DNA of 64,000 nucleotides. Source: Amycolatopsis sp. NBC_00345 (GTDB taxonomy: Bacteria > Actinomycetota > Actinomycetes > Mycobacteriales > Pseudonocardiaceae). The DNA lies in the NCBI RefSeq assembly GCF_036116635.1, contig NZ_CP107995.1, forward strand, positions 3,596,001 to 3,660,000, read 5' to 3'. The notes beneath the pieces were generated by a model. That model ran no database searches. It was not told the DNA's origin and was given only the letters and a program-made list of their open reading frames with translations. Positions 34,310-41,629 of the stretch are shown here, piece by piece (the stretch's first letter is position 1; each line of letters opens with the position of its first letter). Position numbers and translations under genes: made by a program.

Positions 34310-36421
34310 ATGGCCGACAAACAGAGCAGGAGCACCGACACCGGGGCCGCCGTCGCTGTGGCCGACCCCGCCAAGGTCCGCAACGTCGTGCTCGTCGGGC
34401 CCTCGGGATCGGGGAAGACCACGCTCACCGAAGCCCTGCTGGCCGCGTCCGGCACGGTGCCACGGGCCGGCACCGTGATCGACGGGACCACGGTCTGCGA
34501 CCACGACCCGGCCGCGGTCCGCCAGCAGCGCTCGGTCGGCCTGTCCGTCGCCCCGGTCCTGCACCGGGGTTACAAGATCAACCTCATCGACACCCCGGGT
34601 TACGCCGATTTCGTGGGCGAGCTGCGCGCCGGGCTGCGCGCCGCCGACGCGGCCCTGTTCGTAGTGTGCGCCGCCGAAGGCGTCGATGCCGCCACGGTCG
34701 CGGTGTGGGAGGAATGCGCCTCGGTCGGCATGCCCCGCGCCGTCATCGTCTCCCGCCTCGACCATCACCGCGCGGACGCGCTGGCCGAGATCGCCGCGTG
34801 CCAGGCCGCGTTCGGCGCCGGCGTGCTGCCCCTTTACTTGCCGACGCGCAACGGCCTGGCCGGCCTGATCACCCAACGCTACTTCGATTACTCCGCCGGT
34901 CATCCGCCGCGCGTCGGCGAACTCGACGCCGCCGATCTGGCCGAACTCGCCGACGCCCGTAACGAACTGATCGAGGGCATCATCGCCGAGAGCGAGGACG
35001 AAACCCTGATGGAGCGGTACCTCGGCGGCGAGGAGATCGCTGAGGAAACGCTGATCGCCGACCTCGAGACGGCGGTCGCGCGCGGCTCGTTCCACCCGGT
35101 CATCCCCGTCTGCGCCACCAGCGGGACCGGCCTGGCCGAGGTGCTCGACGGCATCGTCCGCGCCTTCCCCTCACCGCTGGAGCACCGGCCGCCCGAGGTG
35201 ACCACCCCCGACGGCGGCGCGCACGGCGCGCTGTCGGCCGACCCGGAGGGGCCGCTCGCCGCGGAGGTCGTGCGCACCGCCGTCGACTCCTACGTCGGGC
35301 GCGTTTCGCTGGTCCGCGTGTTCTCCGGGACGCTGCGGCCGGAGAACGCCGTGCACGTCTCCGGCCACGGGCTCGCCGAGCGCGGGCACGAGGACCACGA
35401 CGCCGACGAACGCGTCGCACACCTCTACTCCCCGCTCGGCGCGAACCTGCGCGAGGTGCCGTACTGCGTGGCCGGCGACCTGTGCGCGCTGACGAAGGTC
35501 GGCTCCGCCGAAACCGGCGACACGGTGTCGTCCCCGGAGGACCCGCTGGTGATGAAACCCTGGCGGATGCCCGAGCCGCTGCTGCCGGTCGCCGTCGTCG
35601 CGAAGACCCGCAGCGACGAGGACACGTTGTCGCGCAACCTTTCCCGGCTCGTCGCGGGCGATCCGACGCTGCGGCTGGACCGCAACGCCGAGACCGGCCA
35701 GCTCGTGCTGTGGTGCATGGGCGAGGCGCACGCCGACGTGGTGCTGTCCCGGCTGCGGGCGGGGGGCGCGGACGTCGGCACCGAGCCGGTGCGGATCAGC
35801 CTGCGCGCCACGTTCGCGAAACCCGCGCGCGGGCACGGCCGGCACGTCAAGCAGTCCGGCGGCCACGGCCAGTTCGCGGTGTGCGACCTCGAAGTTGAGC
35901 CGCTGCCGCGGGGCGGCGGGTTCGAGTTCGTCGACAAGGTGGTCGGCGGATCCGTGCCGCACCAGTTCATCCCGAGTGTGGAGAAGGGTGTGCGGGCGCA
36001 GTTGCGGCGCGGGCTCGGCGACGGGCACCCGGTGGTGGACGTGCGCGTGACCCTCGTCGACGGCAAGGCCCACAGCGTCGACTCCTCCGACGCCGCCTTC
36101 CAGACCGCCGGCGCGCTCGGCCTGCGCGAGGCCGCGGCCGCCGCCGGGGTCACGCTGCTGGAACCGCTGGACGAAGTCGCTGTCACGCTGCCGGACGAAC
36201 ACCTCGGCACGGTGCTGGGCGACCTGTCGTCGCGCCGTGGCCGCGTGCTCGGCACCGAGGCCGGCGACGGCGGGTCCACGGTGATCCGCGCGGAGGTCCC
36301 GGCCGCCGAGCTGCTGCGCTACGCCGTCGACCTGCGTTCGCTGTCCTCCGGCACGGCCAGCTTCACCCGCCGTCCCGCCCGCTTCGAGCCGGTGCCGGAA
36401 GGAGCCGCCGTCCCGGGCTGA
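34310..36421 (+). CDS. EF-G-like translational GTPase (FusA2 type)
   Basis: This 703-residue protein has the domain order of elongation factor G. G1 is VGPSGSGKTTLTEALL, G3 INLIDTPGYADFVGELRAG, then domains II to V, including KPARGHGRHVKQSGGHGQFAVCDLEVEPL (domain IV) and a C-terminal VALTLPDEHLGTVLGDLSSRRGRVLG-like segment (EF-G_C). The G4 motif, usually NKxD, reads SRLD, and G2 lacks the canonical RGIT. That fits the second EF-G-like protein of mycobacteria (FusA2), whose role is unclear, rather than the main translocase. The ATG at 34310 follows GAGGAG. Confidence 0.85.
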   Translation: MADKQSRSTDTGAAVAVADPAKVRNVVLVGPSGSGKTTLTEALLAASGTVPRAGTVIDGTTVCDHDPAAVRQQRSVGLSVAPVLHRGYKINLIDTPGYADFVGELRAGLRAADAALFVVCAAEGVDAATVAVWEECASVGMPRAVIVSRLDHHRADALAEIAACQAAFGAGVLPLYLPTRNGLAGLITQRYFDYSAGHPPRVGELDAADLAELADARNELIEGIIAESEDETLMERYLGGEEIAEETLIADLETAVARGSFHPVIPVCATSGTGLAEVLDGIVRAFPSPLEHRPPEVTTPDGGAHGALSADPEGPLAAEVVRTAVDSYVGRVSLVRVFSGTLRPENAVHVSGHGLAERGHEDHDADERVAHLYSPLGANLREVPYCVAGDLCALTKVGSAETGDTVSSPEDPLVMKPWRMPEPLLPVAVVAKTRSDEDTLSRNLSRLVAGDPTLRLDRNAETGQLVLWCMGEAHADVVLSRLRAGGADVGTEPVRISLRATFAKPARGHGRHVKQSGGHGQFAVCDLEVEPLPRGGGFEFVDKVVGGSVPHQFIPSVEKGVRAQLRRGLGDGHPVVDVRVTLVDGKAHSVDSSDAAFQTAGALGLREAAAAAGVTLLEPLDEVAVTLPDEHLGTVLGDLSSRRGRVLGTEAGDGGSTVIRAEVPAAELLRYAVDLRSLSSGTASFTRRPARFEPVPEGAAVPG

Positions 36422-36434
36422 CGCGCCAAGGCTT

Positions 36435-36474
36435 GTGAGTGTTTATGACGGTTCTAACCGTCATAAACACTCAC
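36435..36474. repeat. 40-bp perfect palindrome, copy 2
   Basis: It is identical over all 40 bases to 26344-26383. The three flanking bases on each side are exchanged (CTT...GAG here, CTC...AAG there), as expected if the unit can occur in either orientation. It again lies between two convergent stops. Confidence 0.9.
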
Positions 36475-36482
36475 GAGCCGGT

Positions 36483-36986
36483 TCAGAACTCGAAGCCGCC
36501 CGGCCGGTCGTTGCGGTCGGCGAGCAGGCCGGCCAGGGTGGCGATGGCGATCTCCGGCGGGGTGCGCGAGCCGATGTTCAGCCCGACCGGCCGGTGCACC
36601 CGCGCGATGTCGGGTTCCGGCACGCCGAGCGCGGTCAGCGCCGCGACGTGCGGGCCCGGGTGGCGCGGGTTGCCGAGCACGCCGATCCAGCGCGGGTCGC
36701 CGGCCAGCGCCGTCCGCAGCACCTCGCCCAGCTCGGGCCGGTGGTGGTCGGTGACCACGACGTCGGTGCCGCGGTCCAGCTCCGGCGGCGTGGTGCGGAC
36801 GTCGAAATCGCCGGTGGCACGCGCGGCATCGGGCTCGAACAGCACGGTGCGATAGCCGGCGTCGGCGGCGTAGGCCAGCAGGTACCGCGAGACGGGCGAC
36901 GCGAACACGGCGACCAGCGTCCGCTCGGCCGGCTGTTCCTCGGCTTCGCCGTGCGCGACCGCGCAGGCATCCGGTTCAGCGGTCAT
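36483..36986 (-). CDS. XdhC Rossmann-domain protein
   Basis: This 167-residue protein corresponds to the C-terminal Rossmann half of XdhC/CoxI. It has TLVAVFASPVSRYLLAYAADAGYRTVLFEPD, VVVTDHHRPELGEVL, WIGVLGNPR and the strongly conserved RVHRPVGLNIGSRTPPEIAIATLAGLL. XdhC-type proteins insert the sulphurated molybdenum cofactor into xanthine-dehydrogenase-like enzymes. The N-terminal XdhC domain is missing, and no molybdenum enzyme is nearby. The stand-alone form is common in actinobacteria. It follows the LemA-like gene with an 18-base gap. Confidence 0.8.
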   Translation of the reverse strand: MTAEPDACAVAHGEAEEQPAERTLVAVFASPVSRYLLAYAADAGYRTVLFEPDAARATGDFDVRTTPPELDRGTDVVVTDHHRPELGEVLRTALAGDPRWIGVLGNPRHPGPHVAALTALGVPEPDIARVHRPVGLNIGSRTPPEIAIATLAGLLADRNDRPGGFEF

Positions 36987-37004
36987 GCCGTCAGTCTGCC
37001 ACCG

Positions 37005-37493
37005 CTACAGGTCCGGCTCGGCGAACTCGAAGTACTCCGGCAACGGCGCGGTGCCGGCGAGCTTGAAGTACCGCACCTTCCGCCGGCGGCGCAGCGCCAG
37101 CGTGTCGCGGACCGCGTCGTTGTGCACCCGCCGCGCGATCACGACGCGGTGCTCGGCGTCGGTCAGCTCCTCGGCCAGCACCACGGGCAGCCGGGACCGG
37201 TCGACGCGCGCGAGCACCAGCGTCAGCTCGTTCTCCTCGGCCTCCCGGTCGGCGCGGGCCGCGCCTTCGGCCCGCTCGGCCGCGGCGTGCAGCCCGGCCC
37301 CGTCGCCGTCGAGCAGCGCCGCGGCGGCCCGTGCAACGACCGCGCGCCGGGCGAGCGCCGCGTCGAGCGCCGCCCAGCCCGCGTCGGTGCGCACGTGGAG
37401 ACGGTCGAGCCGGTTCGCCGTCGCCACCAGGAAAAGCCCGCCCAGCAACACAATCGCGGCCAGCACGGGCGGCAGCCAGGCCAGCACGCTCAT
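37005..37493 (-). CDS. LemA-like membrane protein
   Basis: This 162-residue protein has one N-terminal helix (SVLAWLPPVLAAIVLLGGLFLV), then NRLDRLHVRTDAGWAALDAALARRAVV, which is the LemA-type opening of a helical bundle (NxLxxLxxxVxxAWxxLxxxLxxR). LARVDRSRLPVVLAEELTDAEHRVVIARRVHNDAVRD continues the bundle. Its role is unknown. It is the last gene of the pimA operon, 55 bases downstream of pimA, so an envelope function is likely (inference). Confidence 0.72.
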   Translation of the reverse strand: MSVLAWLPPVLAAIVLLGGLFLVATANRLDRLHVRTDAGWAALDAALARRAVVARAAAALLDGDGAGLHAAAERAEGAARADREAEENELTLVLARVDRSRLPVVLAEELTDAEHRVVIARRVHNDAVRDTLALRRRRKVRYFKLAGTAPLPEYFEFAEPDL

Positions 37494-37548
37494 GCGCCCG
37501 CCTCGCCCGGCGCGACCTGACTACCCGGCCGTTCACGGGCCGGCCCGC

Positions 37549-38718
37549 TCACTGGGCCAGCTCCCGCTCCGCGGCGACGACGCGGCGCGGGTCGGCGGCG
37601 ATGGCCGTCTCGTACACCCGCAGCACCTGCGTGACCACCACCGACCAGTCGTACGCGATCACCCGCTCCCCCGCCGCCGCGGCGAGCGACGCGCGCCGCG
37701 CGGGGTCGCCGAGCAGCTCGCGCAGCCCGTCGGCGAGCGACGCGGGATCGGCGGTCTCGGTGAGCATCCCGGCCTTGCCGTCGTCGAGCACCCGGCGGAA
37801 CGAGTCGAGGCCGCTGGCCAGCACCGGGGTGCCCGCGGCCATCGCCTCGGTCAGGATCATGCCGAAGCTCTCGCCGCCGGTGTTCGGCGCGCAGTAGACG
37901 TCGACGCTGCGCAGGGCGCGCGCCTTGGTCGCGTCGTCCACCTGGCCGAGCAGCTCGATGTGCGGCCACAACCGCGGCCCGGCCATCCGGCGCAGCTGGT
38001 CCGGCTCGCCGCGGCCGACCACGAGCAGCCGCAGGTCCTCGAAGTCCGGCAGCAGCTGCCGCAACGCCTCGAGCAGCACCTCCATGCCCTTGCGCGGCTC
38101 GGTGAACCGGCCGACGAACCCGACCGTGCCGCCGGCGCGGGGATAGCCCTCCAGCGCCACGGCGCGGCTGAAGAACTCGGCGTCGACGCCGTTCGGGATC
38201 TCGACCGCGTCGCCGCCCGCGTGCTCGACCTGGACCCGGCGGGCCAGCGCGGACACCGCGATCCGCGCGGTGATCTTCTCCAGCAGCGGCCGCAGCACCG
38301 GCTGGAACGCCGAAAGCGTGCGCGAGCGCGTGGTCGCCGTGTGGAAGGTGGCGACGATCGGCCCGTCGGCGATCTTCAGCGCCAGCAGCGACAGGCTCGG
38401 CGCGGCCGGCTCGTGCAGGTGCAGCACGTCGAAGCCGTTGTCCCGGATCCACCGGCGCACCCGGGCATAGGACACGGGCCCGAACTGCAGCCGCGCCACC
38501 GAGCCGTTGTAGCGGACGCCGAGCGCTTTCCCGGCCGGGTGCACGAAGTCCGGCAGCACGGCGTCCTCGTCGGCCGGCGCCAGCACCGACACCTGGTGCC
38601 CGCGCTCGATCAACGCCCGCGCCAGGTCGATCACATGCCCCTGCACCCCGCCGGGCACGTCGAAGGAGTACGGGCACACGATGCCGATCTTCAGCCCGTG
38701 TGCCTGGCGCGGCGCCAC
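37549..38718 (-). CDS. pimA: Phosphatidyl-myo-inositol mannosyltransferase PimA
   Basis: This 389-residue GT4 glycosyltransferase has KIGIVCPYSFDVPGGVQGHVIDLA (the PimA start), DVLHLHEPAAPSLSLLAL, VGFVGRFTEPRKGMEVLLEAL and the E-x7-E signature GGESFGMILTEAMAAGTPVLAS. It adds the first mannose from GDP-mannose to phosphatidylinositol on the cytoplasmic membrane face. The start at 38718 (GTG) is four bases from the patA stop. The gene order pgsA-patA-pimA matches the mycobacterial PIM cluster. Confidence 0.94.
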   Translation of the reverse strand: MAPRQAHGLKIGIVCPYSFDVPGGVQGHVIDLARALIERGHQVSVLAPADEDAVLPDFVHPAGKALGVRYNGSVARLQFGPVSYARVRRWIRDNGFDVLHLHEPAAPSLSLLALKIADGPIVATFHTATTRSRTLSAFQPVLRPLLEKITARIAVSALARRVQVEHAGGDAVEIPNGVDAEFFSRAVALEGYPRAGGTVGFVGRFTEPRKGMEVLLEALRQLLPDFEDLRLLVVGRGEPDQLRRMAGPRLWPHIELLGQVDDATKARALRSVDVYCAPNTGGESFGMILTEAMAAGTPVLASGLDSFRRVLDDGKAGMLTETADPASLADGLRELLGDPARRASLAAAAGERVIAYDWSVVVTQVLRVYETAIAADPRRVVAAERELAQ

Positions 38719-38722
38719 CGGT

Positions 38723-39640
38723 TCAGCTCGCTTCTTTGAGGCCGGCGCTTTCGCCCGCCTCGAGGTCGGAAAGCCAGAACTTCTGCAGCATGTGCCAGTC
38801 CGCGGGGTGCGCGGCGATGTCGCCGGCGAAGACGTCGGCCAGCGCCTGCGTGGCCGCCGGCACCTCCGCGCGGGCGGTGACCCGGATGCGCGGGTGCACC
38901 CGCATCTGCCAGCCGTCCTCGGTGAACCACGAGCCGACCGGCAGCAGCGCCGCGCCGGTCGTGGCCGCGAGCCGCGCCGGGCCGGCCGGCATCCGCGCGC
39001 GGTCGCCGAAGAACTTCACCGGCAGGCCGCTCGCGGTCAGGTCGCGGTCGCCGACCAGGCACACCACCTTGTTCTCCCGCAACCGTTTGAGCAGCACGCG
39101 CATCGCGGCGCTGTCCCCGGTCAGCGGGACGATCTCGAACCCCAGCGACTCGCGGAAGGAGACGAACTTGCGGTAGACCGACTCCGGCTCCAGCCGCTCG
39201 ACCACCGTGGTGAAGCTGCCCAGGTGGTCCGCGAGCCAGACGCCCGCGGCGTCCCAGTTGCCGCTGTGCGGCAGCGCGCACACGGCGCCGTTGCCCTCGG
39301 CCAGCGCGGCGTCGATGTTCTCGACGCCGGTGATCTTGGCGCCCACCTTGCCGATCACCATGTCCCGGTCCATCGCGGGCAGGCGGAAGGTCTCGTACCA
39401 GTAGCGCGCGTACGAGCGCATGGCCTGGCGGACCAGCTCGTCCAGCTCCGTCTCGTCGGCCTGCGGCACCACGCGCGCGAGGTTGGCGCGCAGCTGGCGC
39501 ACCCCGCCGCCGCCCCGGCGCACGGCGACGTCCGCGCCGAGCCCGAACAGCATCGCCCCCAGCGACTCCGGCAGCCGGCGGGTGAGGCTCCAGCCCGCCG
39601 TGTAGCCGAGCTCGCCGAGCCGCCGGGACAGCCCGCTCAC
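38723..39640 (-). CDS. patA: Phosphatidylinositol mannoside acyltransferase
   Basis: This 305-residue LpxL/HtrB-like acyltransferase has the catalytic H-x4-D as LPHSGNWDAAG, VVERLEPESVYRKFVSFRESLGFEIVPL, VGDRDLTASGLPVKFFGDRARMPAGPA and a C-terminal DWHMLQKFW. It acylates the mannose of PIM1 or PIM2. The GTG at 39640 overlaps the pgsA stop (GTGA). Confidence 0.92.
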   Translation of the reverse strand: MSGLSRRLGELGYTAGWSLTRRLPESLGAMLFGLGADVAVRRGGGGVRQLRANLARVVPQADETELDELVRQAMRSYARYWYETFRLPAMDRDMVIGKVGAKITGVENIDAALAEGNGAVCALPHSGNWDAAGVWLADHLGSFTTVVERLEPESVYRKFVSFRESLGFEIVPLTGDSAAMRVLLKRLRENKVVCLVGDRDLTASGLPVKFFGDRARMPAGPARLAATTGAALLPVGSWFTEDGWQMRVHPRIRVTARAEVPAATQALADVFAGDIAAHPADWHMLQKFWLSDLEAGESAGLKEAS

Positions 39641-40368
39641 GGCTGCGCCCCGCCCGGCCGCACGTCGCCGGCCAGCGGCGCCTGCCCTCCGCCGTCCGGC
39701 TCCACGGCTGGTCCGGCCGCTGGTCCGGCTGCTGATTCCGCTGATTCCGCGGCCTGGCGGGCGGCGACGGCGCGGGCGGCCTTCGCGACCGCGGCGGCCC
39801 GCTGGATCAGCGTGACCGCCGACAGCACGGCGAGCAGCCAGAGCGTGATCTCCACGGTCCACGGCACGCCGAGCCCGTGCAGGCCGGTGCCGACGAGCGC
39901 GATGATCAGCCGCTCGGCGCGTTCGATGAGGCCGCCGTCGGCCTCCAGCCCGGACGCCTCGGCGCGCGCCTTGACGTAGGAGATCACCTGGGCGAGCACC
40001 AGGCAGATCAGCGCGGCGGCCGCGGCCCGGTTGTTGTGGTCCTGCACGAAGCACCACCAGGCGATGGCGGCGAACAGCGCGCCGTCCACCAGCCGGTCGC
40101 AGGTGGCGTCGAGCACGGCGCCGAACGGGGTGCCGTAGCCGCGGGCCCTGGCCATCGCGCCGTCGAGGAGGTCCAGCATGGCGAACCCCCACACGGTGAA
40201 CGTCCCCCACAGCAGGAGTCCCTGCGGGAAGAAGGCCAGCGCGCACGCGACAGCACCCGCGGTGCCGATCACGGTCATCGCGTTGGGGGTCAGTCCGGCC
40301 CGGACCAGCGTCCGGCCGATGGGATCGGTGACGCGGGAGACTGAGGCACGGGCGAAAATGTTGAGCAT
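39637..40368 (-). CDS. pgsA: Phosphatidylinositol phosphate synthase (CDP-alcohol phosphatidyltransferase)
   Basis: This 243-residue membrane enzyme has the CDP-alcohol phosphatidyltransferase signature with the required spacing: LDLLDGAMARARGYGTPFG followed by AVLDATCD, giving D-x2-DG-x2-AR...G-x3-D-x3-D. The start LNIFARASVSRVTDPIGRTLVRAGLTPN is typical of the actinobacterial phosphatidylinositol-phosphate synthase. It joins CDP-diacylglycerol and inositol phosphate. A disordered Ala/Gly/Pro tail follows. Confidence 0.92.
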   Translation of the reverse strand: MLNIFARASVSRVTDPIGRTLVRAGLTPNAMTVIGTAGAVACALAFFPQGLLLWGTFTVWGFAMLDLLDGAMARARGYGTPFGAVLDATCDRLVDGALFAAIAWWCFVQDHNNRAAAAALICLVLAQVISYVKARAEASGLEADGGLIERAERLIIALVGTGLHGLGVPWTVEITLWLLAVLSAVTLIQRAAAVAKAARAVAARQAAESAESAAGPAAGPAVEPDGGGQAPLAGDVRPGGAQP

Positions 40369-40468
40369 CTCGTCGTCTGGTGCACCTGGCTCGGGGGCGG
40401 GTGGGCTCCGAAAGCCTATCGACCCACCCCGCGGGCGCTGACGTCCCGCCCCGCGACCCGCCGGGCGA

Positions 40469-40999
40469 TCAGCCGGATTTCGGCAGTTCGACGACCGGCG
40501 CCGAGGAGGCGGCCGCCTCCTCGGCGGCCGCTGCGGCCGCGCAGCGCGGCCGCAGCTGCTTCAGGATCGCGGCGCTGATCTCGCCCAGCGCGGCCACCTG
40601 CCCGGGCGCCAGCGGGTCGAACAGGCTCTCGCGCACGGCCTGGACGTGACCCGGCGCGGCCTCCTCCAGCGCGGCGAAACCCTCGTCCGTGAGCACCGCC
40701 CATGCCCCGCGCTTGTCCGTCGGGCAGGACTCGCGCCGCACCCAGCCCTTGGCCTCCAGCCGGGCGACGGCGTGCGAGAGCCGGCTGCGCGACGAACTCC
40801 GCACGGCGGCCAGCTCGCTCATCCGCAGCCGACGGCCCTCGGCCTCGGACAGCGAGACAAGCACCTCGTAATAGGTGTGCGGCATGCCCGACTCGTGCTG
40901 GAGCTGTCCCTCGAGGTGCGCCTGGAGCATGGCGGTCGCCAGGGAGAAGTCACGCCAGACTTGCTGCTCGTCGTCGGAAAGCCATCGAGGTTCGGACAT
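40469..40999 (-). CDS. MarR-family transcriptional regulator
   Basis: This is a 176-residue protein. The winged helix is typical of MarR: MSELAAVRSSSRSRLSHAVARLEAKGWVRRESCPTDKRGAWAVLT, with the D-x-R wing. The N-terminus (WRDFSLATAMLQAHLEGQL) and the helix before the Ala-rich tail form the dimer. It lies between the HIT gene and pgsA on the same strand, breaking the mycobacterial gene order. A role in controlling the PIM genes is possible but unproven. The C-terminal codons form GC-rich inverted repeats. Confidence 0.87.
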   Translation of the reverse strand: MSEPRWLSDDEQQVWRDFSLATAMLQAHLEGQLQHESGMPHTYYEVLVSLSEAEGRRLRMSELAAVRSSSRSRLSHAVARLEAKGWVRRESCPTDKRGAWAVLTDEGFAALEEAAPGHVQAVRESLFDPLAPGQVAALGEISAAILKQLRPRCAAAAAAEEAAASSAPVVELPKSG

Positions 41000-41080
41000 A
41001 ACTCCATCGTACCCCTGATTGAGGACTCAATTACCTGCTCGTGGATGGAGTCCGTCAAGGCCTTTGAGCCGAGCGGGAGG

Positions 41081-41629
41081 TCACCAGGCGTCGGCGAGCA
41101 GCTTCCGGGTCTCGCCCAGCAGCTGCGGAAGCACCTTCGTGTGCCCGATCACCGGCATGAAGTTCGCGTCCCCGCCCCACCGCGGCACCACGTGCTGGTG
41201 CAGGTGCGCCGCGATGCCCGCGCCGGCGATCACGCCCTGGTTCATGCCGATGTTGAACCCGTGCGCCGCCGAGACCACGCGCACCACGCGCATGGCGTGC
41301 TGGGTGAACTCGGCCAGCTCACGGGTCTCGTCGACGGTCAGCTCCGTGTAGTCCGCCACGTGCCGGTACGGCACCACCATCAGGTGACCGGGGTTGTACG
41401 GGTACAGGTTCAGCAGCGCGTACACCGTTTCGCCGCGCGCCAGCACCAGCCCCGTCTCGTCGTCGAGGCCCGGGATGCGGCAGAACGGGCAGCCGTCCGC
41501 CTCGTCGTCATCCGGCTTGTCCTGGCCCTTGATGTAGGCCATCCGGTGCGGGGTCCACAGGCGCTGCAGCGCGTCCGGGACCCCTGCCCCGTCCTGCTCG
41601 ACGAGCTCCGGGCCGTCCGGGCCGCTCAC
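41081..41629 (-). CDS. HIT-family protein (Ap4A phosphorylase-like)
   Basis: This 182-residue protein has a zinc-type CPFCRI, ALLNLYPYNPGHLMVVPYRHVADY, and the histidine triad HLHQHVVPRW with the catalytic His. It matches the HIT protein encoded between thrS and pgsA in mycobacteria, where the homologue is reported as a diadenosine-tetraphosphate phosphorylase. The GTG at 41629 overlaps the thrS stop (GTGA). Confidence 0.92.
   Translation of the reverse strand: MSGPDGPELVEQDGAGVPDALQRLWTPHRMAYIKGQDKPDDDEADGCPFCRIPGLDDETGLVLARGETVYALLNLYPYNPGHLMVVPYRHVADYTELTVDETRELAEFTQHAMRVVRVVSAAHGFNIGMNQGVIAGAGIAAHLHQHVVPRWGGDANFMPVIGHTKVLPQLLGETRKLLADAW

Noticed and set aside
30914..35095. 1393-codon minus-strand open frame covering azlC to the EF-G-like gene
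   Set aside because: It crosses several recognised genes on both strands and has the composition of a high-GC shadow frame.
40495..40560. GC-rich inverted repeats around GAGGAGGCGGCCGCCTCCTC
   Set aside because: They lie inside the Ala/Glu-rich 3' end of the marR gene and are explained by alanine and glutamate codons.
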